From NCBI RefSeq assembly GCF_013377855.1, contig NZ_JABXYJ010000005.1, forward strand, positions 1-64,000: a stretch of 64,000 bases of DNA. Direction: 5' to 3'. A program made the position numbers and the translations under genes. The stretch is from Cognatundibacterium oligocarboniphilum. GTDB taxonomy: Bacteria > Pseudomonadota > Gammaproteobacteria > Burkholderiales > Burkholderiaceae_D. The notes below the pieces were generated by a model. That model was given only the letters and a program-made list of their open reading frames with translations, was not told the DNA's origin and made no database searches. Shown piece by piece: positions 57,632-64,000 of the stretch (position 1 is its first letter; every line of letters begins with the position of its first letter).

Positions 57632-58627
57632 ATGATAAATGAACAAACACCCAAAACGGATACGTCTGTAACAACGAACGCAAATGCTTCCAGTGCTGGC
57701 TGGGAGCGGGATGTCCTGGAAAAACTGGCATTTGAAACTTTACGCGAACAGCGTTTACGCAGGCGTTGGGGAATTTTCTTTAAATTGACGACCCTGATAC
57801 TGATTGTATTGGGTATTTACCAGATCGCAGGGTTAAGTGATATAGAAATGAAAAGTCCTGGCCGCCATACTGCATTAGTCGAAATTGATGGCGAAATTGA
57901 TTCAGAGGGTAGTGGTAGCGCGCGTGAGGTGATTCCTGCGCTGGATCGCGCGTTTGAAGACGATGGGTCGGTTGGCGTTATTCTCAGCATTAACAGTCCT
58001 GGCGGGAGTCCGGTTCAGGCAGGCATGATTAATGATGAAATCGTTCGTCTCAGGACAGAGTATCCGGATAAAAAACTGTATGTTGTCGTGAATGAAATTT
58101 GTGCGTCAGGCGGCTACTACATTGCTTCGGCGGCAGATAAGATCTATGTGAATAAAGCCAGTGTGGTCGGTTCTATCGGTGTGCTGATGGATGGTTTTGG
58201 TTTTACTGGTTTAATGAGTAAGCTGGGGGTCGAGCGCCGGATGATGACTGCAGGTGAAAATAAAGGATTTATGGATCCATTTTCTCCGCAGACGGAAAAG
58301 CAGAAAGCTTATTCGCAAGCAATGCTCAATGAGATACATGCCCAGTTTATTGATGTCGTGCGCAAAGGGCGGGGGGCACGTCTGAAAGAGACACCTGATA
58401 CATTCTCCGGCTTGTTCTGGATTGGCAGTAAGGCTGTTGAAATGGGACTTGCGGACGATTTTGGCACGATCGACTCAGTTGCCCGTGATGTATTTAAGGC
58501 TGATAACGTTGTCGACTATACGCAGAAAGATGGTTTGCCGGAGAGGGTTTTAAAGAAATTCGGCGCCTCGATGGGGGCTGCTGCAATGACTTCTCTGTGG
58601 AAGGGGAATAAAAACTTTTTGCATTGA
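57632..58627 (+). CDS. sppA: S49-family signal peptide peptidase SppA-like
   Basis: Inner-membrane serine protease of 331 residues. One membrane helix (residues of about 48-66; FFKLTTLILIVLGIYQIAGL) anchors a periplasmic protease domain. The Ser/Lys dyad is visible: Ser159 in CASGGYYIASAADKIYV and Lys211 in AGENKGFMDPF. Single-domain SppA of this size works as a ring. It degrades leftover signal peptides and possibly other membrane peptides. GTG 57629 precedes the chosen ATG directly. Confidence 0.92.
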   Translation: MINEQTPKTDTSVTTNANASSAGWERDVLEKLAFETLREQRLRRRWGIFFKLTTLILIVLGIYQIAGLSDIEMKSPGRHTALVEIDGEIDSEGSGSAREVIPALDRAFEDDGSVGVILSINSPGGSPVQAGMINDEIVRLRTEYPDKKLYVVVNEICASGGYYIASAADKIYVNKASVVGSIGVLMDGFGFTGLMSKLGVERRMMTAGENKGFMDPFSPQTEKQKAYSQAMLNEIHAQFIDVVRKGRGARLKETPDTFSGLFWIGSKAVEMGLADDFGTIDSVARDVFKADNVVDYTQKDGLPERVLKKFGASMGAAAMTSLWKGNKNFLH

Positions 58628-59026
58628 TGATGTGGTGGAGGGTTGAGTTATTTAATTTATTTAATTTTCTCAATCTTGTATCCGATGCAGATAGTTTTAA
58701 TTTTCTTCCGGTTTTTGATGAAAAGCCTATAGTGAAGCTGTAACTGGTTCAAAACGGGAGGTCGGCATAAAAAATTATCTTACTTTCAGAGTTATTGTTT
58801 TTTGAGCCCCGGTTGTTTCTGTTGTGCCGGTTATGTGCGAAGTAGAAAGACAATTGATGCATTATGACTCCGCAATGATTGCGAATTGAGGTTTCTCGGA
58901 TTCCTCGTTATTTTTGGCGAAGCATAAGAAGACGGTAGTGCAATGCTGCCGTCTTTTTTGTTACAGGGTACAAAAAATGAAATGTGGAAATAACGCATAA
59001 AAAACGTTTCTTCCTGTTTTTCTTTG
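58628..59026. other. Intergenic region with an orphan terminator
   Basis: The 399 bases between sppA and the Sel1 gene hold no convincing open frame. A strong terminator lies 302 bases after the sppA stop, too far for a normal operon end, so a small non-coding RNA might be transcribed from within this gap. A possible start region is around 58850-58875, but no good hexamer pair is seen. Confidence 0.5.
58929..58959 (+). terminator. Rho-independent terminator
   Basis: AAGACGGTAG (58929-58938) pairs with CTGCCGTCTT (58946-58955) with one T-G wobble over a 7-base loop, followed by T6. It is far downstream of sppA and may end a small RNA. Confidence 0.85.
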
Positions 59027-59767
59027 CTATTGGTATCTATTCCATCTCAATAATCGCTCATCTGACGCTTCTTTGATTAAATGCCGCGATATCTGCGCAT
59101 CGGTCTGCTGGGATTTTCCTTTTTCTACGGATTCTCCCAGCTCAAGAGCGAGAGCCTGGATAGCGACCGGATAGTCACCTTCGGCAGAACGTTCCAGCCA
59201 TTCTCTGGCTTTTTGGGAATTCGCTTGTATTCCTTCACCTGCAGCATAGGCATTCGATAGCAGAAACATCGCTTGCGCATTTCCCTGATCGCTGGCGATT
59301 TGCAGCCAGTGAACCGATGTTGGCAGGTCTTGTCTGGTGCCTTCCCCATATTTCGCCATGCGCGCGAGCATGAAGCTGGCTTTGGGGTGGTGTTGGCTGG
59401 CTGCCCGTTCATACCATTGCCAGGCCAGTGTGAAATTTTGAGTTAAACCTAATCCTGATTTGTAATTCGCTTCAGCGATGGCGAATTGCGCTTGTGCGTC
59501 GCCGGCCTTGGCGGCTTGCTCCAGCCAGTGAATTGCTTCCTGATACTGATCGGTTCTGGTGCTGAGCGCTAGTCCCAGCTCACGTTGTGCCTGTGGATTT
59601 CCTTGCTTTGCCCAATTGCGGAGATGCTGAAAAGCTTCGTATTGCCGTCCGTGCATGGCGCGCATTCCTGCTGATTCAATTTCAGCAGTCGTGGGCAGAG
59701 CGCTGGGGGCTGGCGTGCATGCGCTGACGAGCAGGCTGAACAGGGTGGCGATCAACAATATTTTCAT
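59027..59767 (-). CDS. Sel1-repeat lipoprotein
   Basis: A 246-residue lipoprotein with lipobox LLVSAC (Cys17). The body consists of Sel1-type helical repeats: AIHWLEQAAKAGDAQAQFAIAE, LAWQWYERAASQHHPKASFML, SVHWLQIASDQGNAQAMFLLS and REWLERSAEGDYPVAIQALA. Such solenoids bind partner proteins; function is not predictable. It lies 74 bases downstream of the CpdB-like gene on the same strand and may be co-transcribed with it. Confidence 0.85.
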   Translation of the reverse strand: MKILLIATLFSLLVSACTPAPSALPTTAEIESAGMRAMHGRQYEAFQHLRNWAKQGNPQAQRELGLALSTRTDQYQEAIHWLEQAAKAGDAQAQFAIAEANYKSGLGLTQNFTLAWQWYERAASQHHPKASFMLARMAKYGEGTRQDLPTSVHWLQIASDQGNAQAMFLLSNAYAAGEGIQANSQKAREWLERSAEGDYPVAIQALALELGESVEKGKSQQTDAQISRHLIKEASDERLLRWNRYQ

Positions 59768-59841
59768 GGTTTATTTAAACGGGAAAACGCACTTCCACTA
59801 AATATGGAAGTGCGGTGGTGCAAGGTTCTGAAAATAGTTGC

Positions 59842-61923
59842 TTATTTGCTCAGGTCAATGGCGTATTTGGAGAAGCCATTGGCATCCAGTGCACCTTCGG
59901 ATTTCACGCGTGCCAGACCTGCCACATTGGCAACAGCCAGTTTGCCAGGTGCAGAGCGCAGAATGACCGGACCTTGCGTCGCGACTTTGACAAAACTCCA
60001 GCTCTGTCCGGAACCATTATTCGCCAGCGTGATTTTGCTTTGCTTTTTCAGGTAGTTGCTGACAACAGCCTGATTGGCGTCCGGTGATTTGATGATGGTT
60101 TTGCTGCCGTCGATTCCCGGAAAATTACCGCCGCCGCCAGCACGATAATCATTGGTGCCAACGATGAAATCATCGGTGGCTGCGACCGGCTTGCCGGCAT
60201 AGGTCAGATTCAGGATACGGCTTCCGACTGGCTGGGTGACGTCAATCTGGTATTGCAGTGCATTGTTTTCAGCGTAAAACACATCATAGTTGTAGATAGT
60301 TGAGTAGGAGGGAACCAGATCCTGCTCGGTGGTCAGCGCCGGATTGATCTGGGCAAACTGTTTGGCGGAAGTTTCCAGCCAGTTTTTCAGATCGGAGCCT
60401 TTGATTTTAACGGCCTGCAGATTGTTATTGCCGTACAAATAGAGGTCGCCCGGGTTGCGCACCTGGAGACCGACTGGACTGGTGCTGGTGGCGGTTGGCG
60501 CCACATCGGTAAAGTCGGTTGCGCCATTACGGCCAGCTTTGAACGGTGCGCTGCAAGAAATTACTGGAATTGATTTGTAGCTTGCGATCGTTGCATTGGT
60601 GGAGTTGGCAATGAAGTTTTTAACATAATCGATCTGTGCCTGATTCACGATCTGAATCGCGCTGACATCACCGACCAGTGCAAAATAGGCGGACATTTCA
60701 AAATCGGTTGTCGTGCCCAGTGGCTGGGTTGCATAAGCAAGTGTTGCTTTGTGTTCCGTATCAACCAGTGGTGCCACAGACGCGTCGGGATCAACGATGG
60801 TAATGCCGTCTTTGTATTTGAAGCCGCGCGCTTCGACGTTGGTCAGATCTTTTTGAACCACCCATTTTCCACTCTGGTACTTCAATGTCATCTGAATGAT
60901 GCCCAGGCGGCGGCCCCAGCTTTGCGCCATGACTGCCGGTATGCCATTGATCAGACCCTTGGCGGTATCAACTTTATCCACAGGCAGTGCAGCCAGTGAA
61001 GCATCAATTTTCGGCGCGTTGACTTCTTTCGCCTGTGGGAAAATCAGATGTGAGTGGCCCAGCATCAGTGCATCGATGCCGGTAGTCGTCAGATACAGGC
61101 TGCCGTTTTCCATTTTAGGGCTGTACGCCGATGCATCCAGGCCGCCGTGCGACAGTGCGACGACGAGGTCGGCGCCTTTGTTGCGCATTTCGGGAACATA
61201 TTGGTTTGCGGTTTCAACGACACCGTTCACCATGACTTTGCCGGCAAGATATTTCTGATCCCAATCCATGATCTGTGGCGGTACAAAGCCCATGATGCCA
61301 ACGTTCAGCGTGACGTTCATGGAAGTGCCATCCGGTTTGATGGCGGAGAACTGTTTCGGAATGATAGAGTAAGGATTGAAAATCGGCTTCTGGCTGGTTG
61401 CGCCGACCACGTTGGCCAGCACCACAGGGAAACTCGGGGCGCCGCAATTGCTTGGTTTGGTCACATCGCTGATGCCAAAATCAGTATTGGTGATCTGGCT
61501 CAGAAAATTGAGGCCGTAGTTGAATTCATGGTTGCCAACGCCGGCGCCATCGTATTTCAAGGCATTCATGACTTTGTGAATCGCCATGGTGCCGCTGCAA
61601 GGAACCGGGGAGGCGACAGCCTGGTAATCGCCCAGCAGTGTGCCCTGAATCACGTCGCCATCATCCAGCAAAACAGTGTTCGGGTTTTCTGCGCGTGCAG
61701 AGTTGATCAGGGCTGCGGTTCTCTCCAGTCCCAGGCTGGTGTCTGCTTTGAGTCCGTAATAATCGTAGCTCAGGATATTCTGATGCAGGTCTGTCGTTTC
61801 CAGCAACGCCACTTTCAATGTGGTACCTTCAGGGATAGCCGGAGTCGTGCTGAGGATGTTGCTGTTGCCGCAGGCTGCAAGCGTGAGCGTTGCCAGCGGG
61901 GAAAGCCAGATAAGTTTTTTCAT
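59842..61923 (-). CDS. CpdB/UshA-like 5'-nucleotidase, lipoprotein
   Basis: Metallophosphoesterase plus 5'-nucleotidase C-terminal domain, 693 residues. Metal-binding motifs are TDLHQNI, DDGDVIQGT, GVGNHEFNYGL, ALSHGG and GHSH. SYDYYGLKADTSLGLERTAAL is the phosphodiesterase-type signature seen in 2',3'-cyclic nucleotide 2'-phosphodiesterases (CpdB). Lipobox LTLAAC (Cys18) shows a lipid anchor, unlike E. coli CpdB and UshA, which are soluble. It probably releases nucleosides and phosphate from nucleotides in the periplasm or at the surface. A LacI-type palindrome lies just upstream of the start. Confidence 0.88.
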   Translation of the reverse strand: MKKLIWLSPLATLTLAACGNSNILSTTPAIPEGTTLKVALLETTDLHQNILSYDYYGLKADTSLGLERTAALINSARAENPNTVLLDDGDVIQGTLLGDYQAVASPVPCSGTMAIHKVMNALKYDGAGVGNHEFNYGLNFLSQITNTDFGISDVTKPSNCGAPSFPVVLANVVGATSQKPIFNPYSIIPKQFSAIKPDGTSMNVTLNVGIMGFVPPQIMDWDQKYLAGKVMVNGVVETANQYVPEMRNKGADLVVALSHGGLDASAYSPKMENGSLYLTTTGIDALMLGHSHLIFPQAKEVNAPKIDASLAALPVDKVDTAKGLINGIPAVMAQSWGRRLGIIQMTLKYQSGKWVVQKDLTNVEARGFKYKDGITIVDPDASVAPLVDTEHKATLAYATQPLGTTTDFEMSAYFALVGDVSAIQIVNQAQIDYVKNFIANSTNATIASYKSIPVISCSAPFKAGRNGATDFTDVAPTATSTSPVGLQVRNPGDLYLYGNNNLQAVKIKGSDLKNWLETSAKQFAQINPALTTEQDLVPSYSTIYNYDVFYAENNALQYQIDVTQPVGSRILNLTYAGKPVAATDDFIVGTNDYRAGGGGNFPGIDGSKTIIKSPDANQAVVSNYLKKQSKITLANNGSGQSWSFVKVATQGPVILRSAPGKLAVANVAGLARVKSEGALDANGFSKYAIDLSK

Positions 61924-62359
61924 TGGATGATTCCCAGTGGATTTTTATAGACTTGTTTTAAATGATTTTAACGATTGCGCAATCGATTGCTTTTTGAAGT
62001 AAATCATTATTGAGCAGGTCGCTTATTTTTCATCCTGATCCGGATGATCGGGCAATTATCAATGGTGAATATGTCAATATGATGACAGCTTTGCATCGTT
62101 ATAGGCAGTGCTGCGAAATTTTCATCTGATGTTTGATGTCCGGTCTGGTTTTTATTGTGCCGAAAATAAAGTGATCAACCTTTAAAATCGTTCAAAATGA
62201 ACTGATCGATGATGTTTTGCGTTTATGAGGATGTGCAGCCCTACCGGGAAGGTCATATAATCTTTGCCTTTTGGGATGGCTTTCATCCTCTCGCGGGCGG
62301 TCGTCATTTTTTTGCCCTGTTTTGTTTGCGTTTGATTTTTGTGCTGGGATCGCAGGTTT
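61924..62359. other. Divergent intergenic region between cpdB-like and patatin genes
   Basis: These 436 bases carry no convincing gene. They contain the overlapping palindromes at 61972-61990 near the cpdB-like gene and the short inverted repeat GTTCA-AAA-TGAAC at 62190-62202 nearer the patatin gene. The region is AT-rich, as expected for promoters in both directions. Confidence 0.55.
61972..61990. promoter_or_regulatory. Overlapping palindromes, candidate LacI-type operator
   Basis: CGATTGCGCAATCG (61972-61985) and GCAATCGATTGC (61979-61990) are perfect palindromes that overlap. The second has the central CG typical of LacI-family operators. They are 49-67 bases upstream of the CpdB-like gene start. 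Confidence 0.5.
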
Positions 62360-63319
62360 ATGTCGATATTTTCTTCACTGAATGCAATGCGTCGGCGCAT
62401 TGATGTTTTTCCTATGCTGGTGGCTGCAACCACGGCGCTGATGCTGTCTGCCTGTGGCACGACGCCGCTTGCAACTCAGGGAGCGGTTACGCAGCAAGCC
62501 GCGCCGGTAGCGGTGCAAAAAACACCTCGTCCTGTCCGGATCGGACTGGCGCTGGGAGGTGGGGCTGCCCGCGGTTTTGCGCATATCGGCGTGATCAAGG
62601 CGCTGGAATCGCAGGGGATTTTTGCTGACGTGATCGTGGGAACCAGTGCGGGCAGTGTTGTCGGAGCCATGTATGCGGCGGGGAATAATGGCTTTGCCCT
62701 GCAAAAGATGGCGCTGGAAATGGATGAAGCAACCATTTCTGACTGGTCTTTACCTTTGTTTTCTAAATCCAGTGGTGTTTTAAAGGGCGATGCTTTGCAG
62801 GCGTACGTCAATCGCATGGTGAGTCACGTGCCTATTGAAAAATTGAAAAAGCCGTTTGGTGCGGTGGCGACCGATTTGTCCACTGGGCAGGCTGTGTTGT
62901 TCCAGAGGGGCAACACTGGCACCGCAGTGCGCGCGTCTTCGGCGGTCCCGGCTGTGTTCCAGCCAGTCAGAATCAATGACCGGCAGTATGTCGATGGCGG
63001 TCTGGTGGCGCCGGTACCAGTCCGGTTTGCGCGTGATATGGGGGCCGATCTGGTAATCGCGGTCAATATTTCCCAGCAGCCAGAAACCCAGAGTGGCAGC
63101 AGTACTATCGATATTCTGCTGCAGACAGTGACCATCATGGGGCAGAGCATTAATCAGTTTGAACTGAAGCAGGCCGATATCGTGATCCGTCCTGAGTTGC
63201 CGAGTATGAAAGGCAGTGATTTTGCAGGGCGCAATCTGGCGATTCTGGCTGGTGAAAAAGCGGCAATGCTGGCGATGCCAGAGTTAAGGCAAAAAATCAG
63301 ACTGTTGCAGGAGCGGTAA
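62360..63319 (+). CDS. Patatin-like phospholipase lipoprotein (RssA type)
   Basis: Patatin-fold serine hydrolase of about 319 residues. Lipobox ALMLSAC gives a lipidated Cys32. The catalytic motifs are the oxyanion loop LGGGAARGFAHIG, the nucleophile GTSAGS (Ser about 96) and the Asp in DGGLVAPVPV (about 212). RssA/YlbK-like proteins of this length act on lipids with unknown substrates. ATG 62360 follows an AGG; ATG 62387 (MRRRIDVFPML) would give a shorter, well-formed signal peptide. Confidence 0.88.
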   Translation: MSIFSSLNAMRRRIDVFPMLVAATTALMLSACGTTPLATQGAVTQQAAPVAVQKTPRPVRIGLALGGGAARGFAHIGVIKALESQGIFADVIVGTSAGSVVGAMYAAGNNGFALQKMALEMDEATISDWSLPLFSKSSGVLKGDALQAYVNRMVSHVPIEKLKKPFGAVATDLSTGQAVLFQRGNTGTAVRASSAVPAVFQPVRINDRQYVDGGLVAPVPVRFARDMGADLVIAVNISQQPETQSGSSTIDILLQTVTIMGQSINQFELKQADIVIRPELPSMKGSDFAGRNLAILAGEKAAMLAMPELRQKIRLLQER

Positions 63320-63330
63320 TTGAATGAAAG

Positions 63331-63348
63331 CATACTCCGGGGAGTATG
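63331..63348 (+). terminator. Hairpin after the patatin gene
   Basis: An 8-bp perfect stem CATACTCC/GGAGTATG with a 2-base gap lies 11 bases after the stop and is followed by a short TTTC. It is a weak intrinsic terminator at best. Confidence 0.4.
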
Positions 63349-63409
63349 TTTCAGGTGCCAATATTGACACTGGTATCAGGCTGGATTGATTGAAAAGCAG
63401 GGGGAGTAT
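63339..63409. repeat. Paired GGGGAGTAT intergenic element, copy B
   Basis: GGGGAGTAT at 63339-63347 and 63401-63409, again exactly 62 bases apart, between the convergent patatin and NlpC/P60 genes. In this copy the first box forms a perfect stem, CATACTCC (63331-63338) with GGAGTATG (63341-63348). See copy A at 3274-3344. Confidence 0.45.
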
Positions 63410-63534
63410 GTGCGCATCTGTTATGGGGGGCGCTGACTGCCCTCGTAATGAGGACGGAGCATCTGCAGAGTGTTTCCTGAACGCACTATTGATCTGCTTT
63501 TGCCGGAGAGTTGTATCCGGCGAGGTCATCATGA

Positions 63535-64000
63535 TTACTGCTTGGTGTTTTCTTCGCTGATGCGGCGGGCGCCATTAAAGCGTTTTTTCCAGTATGCGAT
63601 ATCCATACTTTCAACACGAATCTGTCCGCCGGCTGATGGCGAGTGGATAAATTTATTGTCACCCAGATAAATACCAACGTGCGAGAAGCCGCGGCGCAAT
63701 GTGTTGTAGAACACCAGGTCGCCGGGTTGCAGATCTTTCTGGTCCACGTTTTCTCCGACGCGGCTGATCTCTGCGGCTGTGCGGGGCAGGTTTTCACCCA
63801 GCGCATCTTTAAACACCAGACGGACGAATCCGCTGCAATCCAGTCCGTTTTCAGGAGTGCTGCCGCCACGCTTGTAGCGGATACCCATGAAATCGATGGC
63901 TCTCATGGTCAGGTCGGCGGCGCGTTGCCGGATTTCCTGTAATTTGCTCAGTGTGGAAGAGGAAGTGTCTGTGCCGGAAGTGAGGGTGTCGGCAGCCGAG
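63535..64000 (-). CDS. NlpC/P60 (C40) peptidase, 5' part outside the window
   Basis: Cell-wall endopeptidase that cleaves stem peptides of peptidoglycan. The open frame runs off the window edge, so the true start lies beyond base 64000. The catalytic Cys is in GLDCSGFVRLVF, the His in FSHVGIYLGDNKF, and a third polar residue is in HSPSAGG. LPGDLVFYNT-like phrase PGDLVFYN and YWKKRFNGARRI complete the C40 domain. The visible part upstream of the domain is Ser/Thr-rich and likely a linker after a signal peptide or other N-terminal domain. Confidence 0.9.
   Translation of the reverse strand, partial: SAADTLTSGTDTSSSTLSKLQEIRQRAADLTMRAIDFMGIRYKRGGSTPENGLDCSGFVRLVFKDALGENLPRTAAEISRVGENVDQKDLQPGDLVFYNTLRRGFSHVGIYLGDNKFIHSPSAGGQIRVESMDIAYWKKRFNGARRISEENTKQ

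Noticed and set aside
61054-61950. A 298-codon open frame antisense to the cpdB-like gene
   Set aside because: It overlaps a clear metallophosphoesterase gene and has no recognisable domain.
62182-62460. Small minus-strand open frame of 92 codons in the cpdB-patatin gap
   Set aside because: It overlaps the start of the patatin gene, has no recognisable domain and no good ribosome site.

Overview
The window looks like core chromosome of a betaproteobacterium in the Burkholderiales, most likely the Oxalobacteraceae or a close relative. This is inferred from gene order (pyrG-kdsA-eno-ftsB; rne next to rluC, a HAD phosphatase, a Rieske protein and an S49 peptidase; moaA-mobA-moeA beside rne) and from protein families typical of that order. 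Base composition looks balanced, but I did not count it. I found no rRNA, tRNA, CRISPR array, transposase or prophage gene.

Layout. 0.1-3.3 kb: a glycine-zipper lipoprotein, then moeA, moaD, moaE and crcB (molybdopterin synthase genes with a translationally coupled fluoride channel). 3.4-7.8 kb: proline iminopeptidase, a frameshifted GFA-family gene, and clpB behind a sigma-32-like promoter. 7.8-10.5 kb: an AraC regulator divergent from an MFS exporter, then an RraA-like protein. 10.6-13.9 kb: metR divergent from metE, with a perfect MetR box between them. 13.9-19.3 kb: tatD, comEC, a hydrolase and an LpxR-like lipid A deacylase. 19.4-23.8 kb: pyrG, kdsA, eno, ftsB. 24.1-26.9 kb: a 3-hydroxyacyl-CoA dehydrogenase and glutaryl-CoA dehydrogenase. 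27-29.4 kb: a MerR/TipAS-like regulator and MFS exporter operon with a 19-bp-spacer promoter. 29.5-34.5 kb: hslO, gamma carbonic anhydrase, a DUF455 protein, a GIN-domain protein, an acetyltransferase and an unassigned secreted protein. 34.6-38.9 kb: acyl-CoA synthetase, a hydrolase and a Cys/Met PLP enzyme. 39-43.5 kb: FtsX-like permease, truncated haemoglobin, rmuC. 43.5-46.8 kb: a porin, PstS-like binding protein and CHASE8-like/HAMP/PAS/GGDEF operon. 46.9-48.3 kb: a ComEA-like protein and a lipoprotein cyclophilin. 48.4-51.5 kb: moaA-mobA-moeA. 51.9-58.6 kb: rne divergent from rluC-HAD-Rieske-sppA. 59-64 kb: Sel1 lipoprotein, CpdB-like nucleotidase, patatin lipoprotein and a partial NlpC/P60 peptidase.

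Functional themes are molybdenum cofactor synthesis split over two loci with two different MoeA proteins, proteostasis (ClpB, Hsp33, cyclophilin), DNA uptake (ComEC, ComEA), methionine synthesis, RNA processing and envelope biology. The most system-like unit is the 43.5-46.8 kb operon. It places one protein in each envelope compartment and ends in a cyclic-di-GMP synthase, like YfiBNR in layout but built from different parts. Other unexplained structure includes a paired GGGGAGTAT element found at two distant intergenic sites with identical 62-bp spacing, and a long inverted repeat across the ftsB stop codon.
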